DNA from: Azospirillum sp.
Lineage (GTDB): Bacteria > Pseudomonadota > Alphaproteobacteria > Azospirillales > Azospirillaceae
Direction of reading: 5' to 3'
Assembly: GCA_027486405.1 (NCBI GenBank)
Contig: JAIXPD010000010.1
Coordinates: 1-64,000, forward strand
Length of the DNA: 64,000 bases
A model generated the notes under the pieces. It was not told where the DNA came from. It did no database searches and saw only the letters and a program-made list of their open reading frames with translations. Numbering within the stretch: position 1 is the stretch's first letter; each line of letters starts with the position of its first letter. Made by a program: the position numbers and the translations under genes. Below are positions 44,641 through 54,065 of this stretch, piece after piece.

Positions 44641-46161
44641 ATGCGTCTGCTGATCGTTGGAACGTTGGAAGGCTACATCACCGCCGCTGGCAAGATCGCC
44701 ATGAAGCGCGGGGCAAAGGTGTCGCACACCGACAGCATCGAAGGGGCGCTGAACGCCTTGCGGTCGGCCACCGGCGCCGATCTGGTGATGATCGACGTCA
44801 AGCTGGACATCGCCGCCTTCATCGACAGCCTGAAGGCCGAACGGATCACCATCCCGGTGGTGGCCTGCGGCATCGGCACCGACGCCGCCGCCGCCGTGCG
44901 CGCCATCCGCGCCGGGGCGAAGGAGTATCTGCCTCTGCCCCCCAACGCCGAACTGATCGCGGCGGTGCTGGAGGCGGTGGCCGAGGAAAGCCATTCCATC
45001 GTCTGTTCCGACCCGGCGATGATGGCGACCCTGCGCCTGGCCGATCAGGTCGCCCCCAGCGACGCATCGGTGATGGTCACGGGCGAAAGCGGGACCGGCA
45101 AGGAGCTGATGGCCCGCTACATCCACCGCAAAAGCCGCCGGTCGAACGAACCGTTCGTCGCGGTCAATTGCGCCGCCATTCCGGAAAACCTGCTGGAATC
45201 GGAACTGTTCGGTCACGAGAAGGGGGCCTTCACCGGGGCCGTCGCCCGGCGTCTGGGCAAATTCGAGGAGGCCAACGGCGGGACCCTGCTGCTCGACGAA
45301 TTGTCGGAGATGCACCCGCGTCTCCAGGCGAAGTTGCTGCGCGCCATCCAGGAAAAGGAAATCGACCGCATCGGCTCCTCGCAGCCGGTCAAGGTCAACG
45401 TCCGCCTGATCGCCACCTCCAACCGCAATTTGGAAGCGGAGGTGCGGGCCGGGAATTTCCGCGAGGATTTGTATTTCCGCCTGAACGTGTTCTCGGTCGC
45501 CATCCCGTCGCTGCGCGAACGCCCGGCCGACATTCCGCTGATCGCCGAGCATTTCCTGAAGAAATACGCCGAGGCCAACGGGCTGGGCGACAAGCGCCTG
45601 ACCGAAGACGCGCTGCTGATGCTGAAGGCCCACCATTGGCGCGGCAACGTGCGCGAGCTGGAAAACACCATGCACCGCGCCGTCCTGCTGTCACGCGGGG
45701 AGGAGGTCGGGCCGGAAGCGATCATGCTGACCAGCCAGATGCTGGCCCCGGAAGGCAGCGCCCAGGCGTCGATCCCGGCCAACTCGCCGGTTGCCAACCC
45801 CTTTGCCGGGCCGGGCGGCACGGTCCCCGCCGCCAGCGCTCCCGCCGCTCCAACGCAACCCGCCCAGCCGCTGGTGGTGGCACCGCCGGCAGCGCTGCCG
45901 ACCAGCTACGGGCCGAAGGGGGCCAAGGGGCCGGGCTATGGCAACGGCAACACCACGCTTCAGGCGCTGATCGGCCGCACCGTCGCCGACGTCGAACGCG
46001 ATCTGATTCTGGAAACGCTGACCCACTGCCTTGGCAACCGCACCCACGCTGCCAACATACTCGGGATCTCCATCCGCACGCTGCGCAACAAGCTGAAGCA
46101 GTATGGGGATGAAGGGCGATCCATCCCAACACCGGGCAACGACGAACGGGCGACGGCATGA
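44641..46161 (+). CDS. flbD: FlbD-like sigma-54 activator of flagellar genes
   Basis: A 506-aa transcription activator. The receiver-like domain (1-120) keeps Asp52 ([11 protein letters not shown]) but lacks the acidic pair after the first strand ([12 protein letters not shown]), so phosphorylation may be weak or absent, as in Caulobacter FlbD. The AAA+ domain has Walker A GESGTGKE (148-155), the sigma-54 contact loop GAFTGA (195-200), Walker [13 protein letters not shown] and the arginine finger region [12 protein letters not shown] low-complexity Ala/Pro linker (about 370-425) leads to a Fis-type helix-turn-helix ([20 protein letters not shown]). It drives late flagellar sigma-54 promoters. 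Confidence 0.93.
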   Translation: MRLLIVGTLEGYITAAGKIAMKRGAKVSHTDSIEGALNALRSATGADLVMIDVKLDIAAFIDSLKAERITIPVVACGIGTDAAAAVRAIRAGAKEYLPLPPNAELIAAVLEAVAEESHSIVCSDPAMMATLRLADQVAPSDASVMVTGESGTGKELMARYIHRKSRRSNEPFVAVNCAAIPENLLESELFGHEKGAFTGAVARRLGKFEEANGGTLLLDELSEMHPRLQAKLLRAIQEKEIDRIGSSQPVKVNVRLIATSNRNLEAEVRAGNFREDLYFRLNVFSVAIPSLRERPADIPLIAEHFLKKYAEANGLGDKRLTEDALLMLKAHHWRGNVRELENTMHRAVLLSRGEEVGPEAIMLTSQMLAPEGSAQASIPANSPVANPFAGPGGTVPAASAPAAPTQPAQPLVVAPPAALPTSYGPKGAKGPGYGNGNTTLQALIGRTVADVERDLILETLTHCLGNRTHAANILGISIRTLRNKLKQYGDEGRSIPTPGNDERATA

Positions 46162-46200
46162 CCATCGCCCGGTCCACCGGCTGAACGGCGGAGTTAGAAC

Positions 46201-48378
46201 ATGGCCTTGACCGAACACAACCCCGGAGGCCCCGGCGGCGGCTCCGGCAACATGGCCGCGTTCGGTGAGATGTTTCAGGTTGCCAAGGCGTCGCTGAAGC
46301 GCGGCGACGTCATCATGGCGATGGGCATCATGCTCATCGTCATCGGCCTGATCATGCCGTTGCCGTCGATCCTGCTCGACATGATGCTGGGCATCAGCGT
46401 CACCGTCTCGATCCTGATCCTGATGGTGACGCTGTTCATCAGCAAACCGTTGGAGATGTCCTCCTACCCGACGATCCTGCTCATCACGACGCTGCTGCGT
46501 CTGTCGCTGAACATGGCGTCCACCCGTCTCATTCTGACGCACGGCCACGAAGGCACGGCGGCGGCCGGGCATGTGATCGAGGCGTTCGCCAATTTTGTGA
46601 TGGCGGGCGACTTCATCATCGGCGTGATCGTCTACGGCATCCTGACGATTGTGAATTTCAAGGTCATCACCGCCGGTTCGGGCCGCATCGCCGAAGTGGC
46701 GGCGCGCTTCACCCTGGACGCCATGCCCGGCAAGCAGATGGCCATCGACGCCGACCTGTCGGCGGGCATGATCGACGAGGCCACCGCCCGCGCCCGCCGC
46801 AAGGAGCTGGAGGACGAAAGCGCCTTCTTCGGTTCGATGGACGGTGCGTCGAAGTTCGTGAAGGGCGACGCGGTCGCCGGTTTGATAATCATGTTCATCA
46901 ACATCATCGGCGGCGTGTCCATCGCGGTCATCCGCCACGGCATGCCGGTGATGGACGCGCTGGACACCTTCACCAAGCTGACCATCGGCGACGGTCTGGT
47001 GTCGCAGATTCCGGCGCTGGTCATCTCGATTTCCTCCGGCTTCCTGGTGTCGAAGGCGGGCGCGGGCGGTTCCACCGACAAGGCCGTGGTCGGCCAGTTG
47101 ACCAGCCACACCTCGGCTCTCGCCCTGTCGGCGGGGGCCATCGTCATTCTGGCCCTGCTGCCGGGCATGCCGATTCTGACCTTTGTGCCGATCATCGCGG
47201 CGGTCGGCGGCGCGGCCTATTACCTGCCCAAGATGCGGGCCAAACAGGAGGCCGAAGAGGCCGAACGCGCGGCGGAGGAAGCGGCGGCGGCGAGTGCCGC
47301 CAGCGGCGGTTTGGGGCCGGGCGGTGCGCAGATGGCCGACGAACCGATCGCCACCGCGTTGGCCATCGACCTCATCCGGCTGGAGCTGGGCTATGGGCTG
47401 CTGTCGCTCATCAACCAACCGCAGGCGGGCAGCCATCGGCTGACCGACCAGATCAAGGGCCTGCGGCGGCAAATCGCGGGCGAGGTCGGCTTTGTCATGC
47501 CCGCCGTCCGCATTCAGGACAATCTGCAACTGCCGCCCAACAGCTACGTCATCCGCATCAAGGAGATCGAGGCCGGGCGCGGCGACATCCGCCCGACCAT
47601 GCTGCTGGTGATGGATCCGCGCGGCGACGCCATGAGCCTGCCCGGCGAAAGCACGGTGGAGCCGACCTTCGGCCTGCCCGCCATCTGGATCGAACCGGGG
47701 TATCGCGAAGAGGCCCTGTTCAAGGGCTACACCGTCGTCGATCCCTCCACCGTGGTGACGACTCATCTGACCGAACTGATCAAGGACAACATGCCGGAGC
47801 TGTTGTCCTTCACCGAAACGCAGAAGCTGCTGGACGAAACCGACAAGGATCACCAGAAGCTGATCGCCGATGTGGTGCCGAATCAGATCACTGTGGGCGG
47901 ATTGCAACGGGTGTTGCAGAATCTCCTTGCCGAACGCGTCTCGATCCGGGATCTTCCCACCATCTTGGAAGGAGTGTCCGAAGCGGCCAGTCAGACGCGC
48001 AGCATCACCCAGATCACGGAGCATGTGCGTTCGCGCCTGGCTCGGCAGATCTGCGACACGAACACGAACGAGATGGGCTTCATCCCGCTCGTCACCCTGT
48101 CCCCCGAATGGGAACAGGCGTTCGCGGAGTCGTTGGTGGGCGACGGCGACGACCGGCAGTTGACGATGGCCCCGTCCCGGCTGCAACAGTTCATCACCTC
48201 CGTCCGACAAACGTTCGAGCGACACGCCATGATGGGCGAAAGCCCCGTTCTTCTGACCAGCCCGCTCATCCGGCCGTTCGTCCGCTCGATCGTCGAGCGG
48301 TTCCGGCCGACGACCGTGGTCATGTCGCAGAACGAGATTCACCCCAAGGCGCGGATCAAGACCCTGGGGCAGATCTGA
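46201..48378 (+). CDS. flhA: Flagellar export gate protein FlhA
   Basis: A 725-aa type III export component. The N-terminal half has about eight membrane helices and the FHIPEP-family signature (MMLGISVTVSILILMVTLFI, YPTILLITTLLRLSLNMAST, RLILTHGHEGTAAAGHVIEA) and the conserved cytoplasmic loop RFTLDAMPGKQMAIDADLSA. The C-terminal cytoplasmic domain from about 360 binds chaperone-substrate complexes and ends KTLGQI. An Ala/Glu-rich linker (about 345-375) joins the two. The ATG follows GGAG at 46188. The full set of flhA, flhF and flhG is kept in order. Confidence 0.96.
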   Translation: MALTEHNPGGPGGGSGNMAAFGEMFQVAKASLKRGDVIMAMGIMLIVIGLIMPLPSILLDMMLGISVTVSILILMVTLFISKPLEMSSYPTILLITTLLRLSLNMASTRLILTHGHEGTAAAGHVIEAFANFVMAGDFIIGVIVYGILTIVNFKVITAGSGRIAEVAARFTLDAMPGKQMAIDADLSAGMIDEATARARRKELEDESAFFGSMDGASKFVKGDAVAGLIIMFINIIGGVSIAVIRHGMPVMDALDTFTKLTIGDGLVSQIPALVISISSGFLVSKAGAGGSTDKAVVGQLTSHTSALALSAGAIVILALLPGMPILTFVPIIAAVGGAAYYLPKMRAKQEAEEAERAAEEAAAASAASGGLGPGGAQMADEPIATALAIDLIRLELGYGLLSLINQPQAGSHRLTDQIKGLRRQIAGEVGFVMPAVRIQDNLQLPPNSYVIRIKEIEAGRGDIRPTMLLVMDPRGDAMSLPGESTVEPTFGLPAIWIEPGYREEALFKGYTVVDPSTVVTTHLTELIKDNMPELLSFTETQKLLDETDKDHQKLIADVVPNQITVGGLQRVLQNLLAERVSIRDLPTILEGVSEAASQTRSITQITEHVRSRLARQICDTNTNEMGFIPLVTLSPEWEQAFAESLVGDGDDRQLTMAPSRLQQFITSVRQTFERHAMMGESPVLLTSPLIRPFVRSIVERFRPTTVVMSQNEIHPKARIKTLGQI

Positions 48379-48423
48379 CATGGCGCGACCCGCTCTTCCT
48401 CCGCCTGATCGAAGGCTCCGCCC

Positions 48424-49515
48424 ATGCGGCTGAAGTCCTTCCACGCGAAAACCATGTCCGACGCCATGCGGATGGTGCGCCAGTCGCTGGGCGACGACGC
48501 CATCATCGTGGCCACGCGCGAGGAAGAGGGTGGCGGGGTCCGCGTGACCGCCGCCGTCGAGGAAGACGATCTGCCGGTTGCCCAGGAATCGCGCAGCCGC
48601 CAGCCCAGCAAACCGGCCAAGCCGGTGGAACCGGAAATCGATGTGGGCGAGGCGGTGGCCGACGCCCTGCACCGCCACGGCGTGCCCGCCGCGCTGGCCG
48701 AACAGTTGATTGACGCGGCCTCTGGCCTGGACACCGACGATCCCTGTTTGGCGCTGGGGTCCGCCATCGACTCGCTGTACAATTTCAATCCCCTGCCCGA
48801 TGGCCGAACGGCGGTCAGACCGCTGGTGCTGGTGGGGCCGCCCGGCAGCGGCAAGACGCTGGTCGCCGCCAAGCTCGCCGCCCGCGCGGTGTTCCGCAAA
48901 CGGTCGGTCGGCGTCATCACCACCGACACGGTGCGCGCCGGGGGGGTGGACCAACTCGCCGCCTTCACCCGCCTGATGAAGCTGAAACTGGCCACGGTCG
49001 AAGACCCGGATGCGTTGGCCGGGGCCTACGCCGTTCACTGCAAAACCGATCTCGTCCTGGTGGACACCGCCGGGCGCAACCCGTTTTCCGAAGAAGACAT
49101 GGACGATCTGCGCGCCTTGCTGTCGGCGGGCGACGTCGAACCCGTGCTGGTCCTGCCCGCCGGTCTGGACGCCTTGGAAGCGTCGGACATGGCGTTGGCC
49201 TTCAAAGCGGTGGGGGTTCGCCGCCTGCTGGTGACGCGGCTGGACATCACCCGTCGGCTGGGCAGCCTGTTGGCCATCGCCCACCGCGCGCGCCTGTCCT
49301 TTTGCGACGCCAGCGTGTCATCCAAGGTGGCGGAGGGCTTGACCACCCTCAACCCCATGGCGCTCGCCCGTATGATCATCCCCCCCGCCGAACCGGCGGA
49401 GGCGGAGGAGCGGGAGCCGCAACCGGCCCCCCGCAGCAAACCCGCCGCCCGCCCCACCAAGCCCGCAACCAAGGCCAAAGCTGTCAGTTCGCCTGCGTCG
49501 AGGACTCTGCCATGA
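48424..49515 (+). CDS. flhF: FlhF, SRP-like GTPase for flagellar placement
   Basis: A 363-aa GTPase. The N terminus MRLKSFHAKTMSDAMRMVRQ and SLGDDAIIVATREEEGGGVR is the FlhF B-domain start. The NG domain has P-loop GPPGSGKT at 138-145, TTDTVRAGGVDQLAAFTRLM and the DTAGRNPFSEED switch; the TKxD-like base motif is TRLDITRRLG. The C terminus is basic and Pro/Ala/Lys-rich. It recruits early flagellar parts to the pole with FlhG. Its stop overlaps the flhG start (ATGA). Confidence 0.93.
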   Translation: MRLKSFHAKTMSDAMRMVRQSLGDDAIIVATREEEGGGVRVTAAVEEDDLPVAQESRSRQPSKPAKPVEPEIDVGEAVADALHRHGVPAALAEQLIDAASGLDTDDPCLALGSAIDSLYNFNPLPDGRTAVRPLVLVGPPGSGKTLVAAKLAARAVFRKRSVGVITTDTVRAGGVDQLAAFTRLMKLKLATVEDPDALAGAYAVHCKTDLVLVDTAGRNPFSEEDMDDLRALLSAGDVEPVLVLPAGLDALEASDMALAFKAVGVRRLLVTRLDITRRLGSLLAIAHRARLSFCDASVSSKVAEGLTTLNPMALARMIIPPAEPAEAEEREPQPAPRSKPAARPTKPATKAKAVSSPASRTLP

Positions 49516-50318
49516 ACGAACCGGTGTTCCCGGCCGCTGCCGCTCTCAAGAACGTTCGCCCTTTGCGCGGCGTCAACGTCATCGCCGTGGCCAGTGGAAA
49601 GGGCGGTGTCGGCAAGACGTGGTTTTCCATCACGCTCAGCCACGCCCTGACCCGCGCCGGCATGAACACGCTGCTGTTTGACGGCGATCTCGGTCTCGCC
49701 AACGTCGACATCCAGCTTGGTTTTTCGCCCAAGAACGATCTGGGGGCCGTCATCAACGGCGAGGTCACGCTCGCCAAGGCCGCCCAGCGCTTCCCCGACA
49801 CCGGCTTTGACATCATCGCCGGGCGGTCGGGGTCGGGCACGCTCGCCCAATTGCCCAGCCAACGTCTGTCCAGCCTGCGCAACGACCTGTTGGAACTGGC
49901 CAAGGATTATGACCGTGTGGTGATGGACATGGGGGCCGGTGTGGATCGCACGGTGCGCACCCTGTCCGGCCCGGCCGGTGTCACCCTGGTGGTGACAACC
50001 GACGAGCCGACCTCGCTGACCGACGCCTACGCCTTCATCAAGCTGACCCACACGACCAACCCGTCGGCGGATCTGCGCATCGTCGTCAACATGGCGCAGA
50101 GCGTGAAGGATGGGGAACGGACCTATGGGACGATCCTGAAGGCCTGCCAGAACTTCCTGAAATACAAACCCGCGCTGGCTGGCATCATCCGCCGCGACCT
50201 GAAGGTGCGCGACGCCATCCGCAACCAGACGCCGTTGCTGACCCGGTCCCCGACCAGCGACGCGGCGCGCGACGTGGAAGCCATCGTTCAGCGGCTTCTC
50301 GCCAACTCCCCCACCTGA
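49512..50318 (+). CDS. flhG: FlhG (FleN/YlxH), MinD-like ATPase
   Basis: A 268-aa ParA/MinD-type ATPase that limits flagellar number together with FlhF. The deviant Walker A motif SGKGGVGKT is at 28-36, followed by TLLFDGDLGLANVDIQLGFS and VVMDMGAGVDRTVRTLSGPA. The C terminus (VEAIVQRLLAN) may form the amphipathic membrane helix. ATG 49512 overlaps the flhF stop; a longer in-frame reading from 49302 lies inside flhF and is rejected. With FlhF it points to a polar flagellum. Confidence 0.93.
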   Translation: MNEPVFPAAAALKNVRPLRGVNVIAVASGKGGVGKTWFSITLSHALTRAGMNTLLFDGDLGLANVDIQLGFSPKNDLGAVINGEVTLAKAAQRFPDTGFDIIAGRSGSGTLAQLPSQRLSSLRNDLLELAKDYDRVVMDMGAGVDRTVRTLSGPAGVTLVVTTDEPTSLTDAYAFIKLTHTTNPSADLRIVVNMAQSVKDGERTYGTILKACQNFLKYKPALAGIIRRDLKVRDAIRNQTPLLTRSPTSDAARDVEAIVQRLLANSPT

Positions 50319-50327
50319 CCGGCGGCG

Positions 50328-52163
50328 ATGGGCGGGGCCATCCCACCGCCGGTTGCCCCGGCGGCCCCCACGACGGGGACCAGCCCAACCGCCGCCGCGC
50401 AGACGCCGGTGGCCGAGGCCCCCGTCACCAAGCTGCCCGACCGGCTTCAGGAGCTCGCCCGCCCGGTGGTGCTGACCGGCACCGTCGCGGGTCAAACCCC
50501 GGAGGGCTTGACCCGCGTGCGCACCGCCGCCGGAGAGGTGGTGTTGGACAGCCCAACGCCGCTGCCGGTGGACAAGCCGGTGACGTTGCAAATCACGCCC
50601 GGTCAAACGTCCGGATCCCTCACCCCCGGCGGCGCGGCGGGGCAAACGGGCAAGCCCACCGCCCTCATCCTGCTGCAAGCCACCGCCACGCCAACCAACG
50701 CCAGCGGGGCGGCGGCGGGGGGAACCGGGACCGGCCAAGCGCCAGCGGTGTTGCTGCCCACGACGCCGAGTCTGCCCACCGTTCCAACCCTGCCGCTGCT
50801 GACGGCGGGCACGGTGGTTCCGGCCCTGGTGCTGGCGGCGGCGACCTCCCGCCCCACCACGGCCCCGACCACCGCCGCGCCAACCACCGCGACCACCACC
50901 CCAACCGGGGGGACCGCGCCGACAACGGCGACCGGCACCCCCGGCGGCCCCTCTGGCGCGCCCGCCGCCGCTGCGAACGCCGGAGCCGCGCCGTCGGGCG
51001 CGTCACCGATGCCGTCGGCACCGATGCTCGACACACCGGTGGAGTTGGGTGGCGACGCCGCCCACCCCGGCGCGGAAACCCCGACGCTCAAGCCCCCCTC
51101 CTCGCCGCCCCCATCGGAGGCCCCGGACCTGCCGCGCGGGGCCACCGTGGCGCTGAAGATTCTGACCGTCACCCTGCCCAACCCGCCCCCCACCAACCAG
51201 CAAGGCTCCAACCCGCAGGATCCCCAATCCGGCGGCCGCCCGTCCGGCCAACCGTTCGGGCAAGACGGCCAAGCGGCTCCCGACCCCAGCGATGCCGCAG
51301 CGGACGGGCCGATCCTGCGCGGCACCGTGGCCGGATCGACGCCGCAGGGGCAACCGATCCTTGCCACCAAACAAGGCATGCTTGCACTGAACGTTCCGGC
51401 CAGCCTGCCGCAAGGAACGACCGTCACCGCCGCCCTGACCGACCGCGCCCAGGCGAGCCAAGCGCTCGTCCCGCCCGGCGGCGACCCGTTGGCCCCGATG
51501 ACCGACCGCGATTGGCCCGCCATGCGGCAGATCATGGCCGCCCTGGTCAACAGCGACCCCGCGCTCGCGCGCTCCTTGCAAGCGACGATGCCACAGCCCA
51601 ACCGCAAGCTGACGGCCGCGCTGAGCTTCTTCATGGCCGCGATCCAGGGCGGTGACGCCCGGGCTTGGTTGGGCGAAGAGGCCGTTCGCGCGCTCGAAAA
51701 ATCAGGCCGCCGCGACCTGTTGGCCCAGTTGGAGAGAGAATTCGAGAGCCTGAAGCAGAACGCCGCCGATCCCCTGCCCGGCGACTGGCGTCCTTTCACC
51801 CTGCCGATGATGGACAACACGGGCGTGAAGCCGATCCACGTCTATGTCCACCCGCTGAAGGGGGAGGACGAGGCAGCGGACGGCAAGGAGAAGGCCAAGC
51901 CCGGCAGCCGTTTCGTGATCGATCTGGACATGAGCCGTCTGGGGCCGATGCAATTGGATGGGCTGGTCCGCCCCAACCACTTCGACCTGATTCTGCGCAG
52001 CCACAGCGCCCTGCCCCCCGACCTGAAGGTGCAGTTGATCCAGGTCTTCGCCGACAGCGTCCGCGCCGTGGGCTACACCGGCGGTCTGTCCTTCCAATCC
52101 GGGGCCAAAAGCTGGGTCAAGCTGACACGCGCCGGACGCGGCGCGCTGGGGGTGTCGGCGTGA
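50328..52163 (+). CDS. FliK-like hook-length control protein
   Basis: A 611-aa protein with a very Pro/Thr/Ala/Gly-rich N-terminal two thirds (about 1-380, predicted disordered, matching the stretchable ruler part of FliK) and a folded C terminus. The latter, around FVIDLDMSRLGPMQLDGLV, HFDLILRSHSALPPDL and QVFADSVRAVGYTGGLSFQ (about 520-590), resembles the Flg_hook domain of FliK. Some flagellar operons of this group annotate it only as hypothetical. ATG 50328 is ten bases after the flhG stop. Its stop overlaps the start of the next small gene (GTGA). Confidence 0.75.
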   Translation: MGGAIPPPVAPAAPTTGTSPTAAAQTPVAEAPVTKLPDRLQELARPVVLTGTVAGQTPEGLTRVRTAAGEVVLDSPTPLPVDKPVTLQITPGQTSGSLTPGGAAGQTGKPTALILLQATATPTNASGAAAGGTGTGQAPAVLLPTTPSLPTVPTLPLLTAGTVVPALVLAAATSRPTTAPTTAAPTTATTTPTGGTAPTTATGTPGGPSGAPAAAANAGAAPSGASPMPSAPMLDTPVELGGDAAHPGAETPTLKPPSSPPPSEAPDLPRGATVALKILTVTLPNPPPTNQQGSNPQDPQSGGRPSGQPFGQDGQAAPDPSDAAADGPILRGTVAGSTPQGQPILATKQGMLALNVPASLPQGTTVTAALTDRAQASQALVPPGGDPLAPMTDRDWPAMRQIMAALVNSDPALARSLQATMPQPNRKLTAALSFFMAAIQGGDARAWLGEEAVRALEKSGRRDLLAQLEREFESLKQNAADPLPGDWRPFTLPMMDNTGVKPIHVYVHPLKGEDEAADGKEKAKPGSRFVIDLDMSRLGPMQLDGLVRPNHFDLILRSHSALPPDLKVQLIQVFADSVRAVGYTGGLSFQSGAKSWVKLTRAGRGALGVSA

Positions 52164-52513
52164 GACGGGAGGCGCTGACGACGGCCCCGTCACCGGACAG
52201 CCGTCATGATTTTCTGGTGGAATTGCGCGGCGAACCATTGCCCGGATCGCGCCTGCTCATCCGCATGGTCCCGGATCGCCTGATCCTGGAGGCATCCGGG
52301 TTCGCCGCCTATCTGGGGCATCCCTTCGACGGCCTGTCCAGCCCGGAGGCACTGGCCGTGGCCATCCTCGACGATCTGAACAACGAACTGGTTCCACGCT
52401 GGGTCGAGGTGACGGTCGAACGGGACGATCCCATGCCCCACCGCGTGGTGATCGAAGACCGGCAACCCACCTGGGACAACCCGGCGCTGCTGGTCCGCCT
52501 GCATCGGCTGTAA
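52160..52513 (+). CDS. Conserved small hypothetical protein, last gene of the flagellar operon
   Basis: A 117-aa soluble protein of unknown function. It starts with GTG 52160, overlapping the stop of the FliK-like gene by four bases, and ends just before a strong terminator, so it belongs to the flagellar operon. The sequence is of mixed alpha/beta type (FLVELRGEPLPGSRLLIRMV, PEALAVAILDDLNNELVPRW, VEVTVERDDPMPHRVVIED), has no cysteine and no membrane segment. I considered remote families and none was convincing. An in-frame reading upstream to 51665 lies inside the FliK-like gene and is rejected. Confidence 0.7.
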   Translation: MRREALTTAPSPDSRHDFLVELRGEPLPGSRLLIRMVPDRLILEASGFAAYLGHPFDGLSSPEALAVAILDDLNNELVPRWVEVTVERDDPMPHRVVIEDRQPTWDNPALLVRLHRL

Positions 52514-52556
52514 CCCGCGCCGCGCGATCACCCAAATCGGTCCGCCTCGAACACAC

Positions 52557-52592
52557 AAAAGGCCCGCGTCCAAGACGGACGCGGGCCTTTTT
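52557..52592 (+). terminator. Strong rho-independent terminator ending the flagellar operon
   Basis: GGCCCGCGTCC (52561-52571) pairs perfectly with GGACGCGGGCC (52577-52587) around AAGAC. AAAA precedes the stem and TTTTT follows, so it works in both directions, also for the convergent phosphohexomutase gene (stop at 52633). Confidence 0.92.
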
Positions 52593-52632
52593 CAAGGAGG
52601 CACCGGGATCAGCGACGCCTTATCCCCTTGTC

Positions 52633-54036
52633 TCAGTGCGCCGTTCCGCCGCCCTCGAAGGTCGGGGCTTCGATGCCGGAGGCCAGAAGCTGTTCGATCA
52701 GCGCGGCCTTCAAGCGCTCCAAACCCTCTTCGCTGAAGGCCTCGGCGCGGGCGACCAGCACGTCCTGGGTGTTGGACGCGCGCAGCAGCCACCAGCCGTC
52801 GGGCGTGGTGACGCGGACGCCGTCGATGTCGTTGACGTTGGCACCCGCCGCCGTCAACCGGCCCTTGACCTCCTCAACCACCGCGAACTTGCGTTCTTCG
52901 CTGGTCTGGAAGCGGGTTTCCGGCGTGTTCAGCATGTCGGGCAGGCCATCGCGCAGCGCGGCCAGCGTGGTCCCGCCCTTGCTGACCAGCCCGACCAGAC
53001 GGACGCCGCAATAGAGCGCGTCGTCAAAGCCATACCACTTGTCGGCAAAGAAGATGTGGCCCGACATTTCGCCAGCCAGCGGGGACCCGGTTTCCGCCAT
53101 CTTGGCCTTCAGCAGCGAATGGCCAGTCTTCCACATCAGCGGCACGCCGCCATGCTTGGCGATCTCGTCGAACAGGGCCTGGCTGGCCTTGACGTCGGCG
53201 ATGATGGTAGCACCCGGATGGGTCTTCAGCACGTCGGCGGCGTAGAGCGCGACAAGCTGATCGCCCCACACCACGCGGCCCAGATGGTCGATGGCCCCGA
53301 TGCGGTCGCCGTCGCCGTCAAAACCGATGCCCAGATCGCAACCGTGCTCGGCCACCGCCTTTTTCAGATCGACGAGGTTCTTTTCCACCGTCGGATCGGG
53401 GTGGTGGTTGGGGAAATTGCCGTCGATCTCATCGAACAGCAGAACATGCTTGCCCGGCAGCTTGGCGGTCAGGCGGCGCAGAATCTCGCCGCTGGCCCCG
53501 TTGCCGGAATCCCAGGCAACCTTGAGATCGCGCAGACCGTCATAGTCCTTCAGCAGGCGGGCGACATACTCGTCCTGCACGTCGATCTGTTCAGAGGAGC
53601 CTTCACCAACCTCCCAATCGGCGGCGGCGGCGAGCGCGCCCAACTCCTGGATCTGCTGGCCATAGACCGGCCCCTTGCCCAGCATCATCTTGATGCCGTT
53701 GTAATCGGGCGGGTTGTGGGAGCCGGTGATCATGATGCCCGCCGCCGCCTCGCGGTCGCGGGTGGCGAAATACAGCATCGGCGTCGGGCCAAGGCCGATG
53801 CGCAGCACATGCAGGCCGGTGGACATCAACCCTTCGACCAGCGCCTCTTCCAGCGCGGGCGAGGAGAGACGGCCGTCGTAACCGACGCAAACGGTCTTGC
53901 CACCCTTGCGCACGACCACGGTGCCGAAGGAGCGACCCACCGCCAACGCGTCGGCGGGGTTCAGGGTCGAACCGACGATGCCGCGAATGTCGTATTCACG
54001 CAGCACGGTGGAATGGAAACTGTGGGCGGCGGTCAT
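52633..54036 (-). CDS. Phosphomannomutase / phosphoglucomutase
   Basis: A 467-aa alpha-D-phosphohexomutase that interconverts hexose 6- and 1-phosphates for sugar nucleotide synthesis. The phosphoserine is Ser106 in [14 protein letters not shown]; the metal loop is [13 protein letters not shown] (DGDGDR), the sugar loop GEMSGHIFF and the phosphate loop [15 protein letters not shown]. The ATG at 54036 follows GGAGGA; an upstream in-frame extension to 54315 is inside the next gene and is rejected. It lies 29 bp downstream of the UDP-glucose dehydrogenase gene, in one transcription direction with galU. Confidence 0.93.
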   Translation of the reverse strand: MTAAHSFHSTVLREYDIRGIVGSTLNPADALAVGRSFGTVVVRKGGKTVCVGYDGRLSSPALEEALVEGLMSTGLHVLRIGLGPTPMLYFATRDREAAAGIMITGSHNPPDYNGIKMMLGKGPVYGQQIQELGALAAAADWEVGEGSSEQIDVQDEYVARLLKDYDGLRDLKVAWDSGNGASGEILRRLTAKLPGKHVLLFDEIDGNFPNHHPDPTVEKNLVDLKKAVAEHGCDLGIGFDGDGDRIGAIDHLGRVVWGDQLVALYAADVLKTHPGATIIADVKASQALFDEIAKHGGVPLMWKTGHSLLKAKMAETGSPLAGEMSGHIFFADKWYGFDDALYCGVRLVGLVSKGGTTLAALRDGLPDMLNTPETRFQTSEERKFAVVEEVKGRLTAAGANVNDIDGVRVTTPDGWWLLRASNTQDVLVARAEAFSEEGLERLKAALIEQLLASGIEAPTFEGGGTAH

Positions 54037-54065
54037 GCTGGTTTTCCTCCGTTGGGCGCGGTCGT

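Noticed and set aside
45691-49284. 1197-codon minus-strand open frame
   Set aside because: Antisense to the 3' part of flbD, flhA and flhF; His/Gln/Arg-rich composition is typical of a shadow frame.
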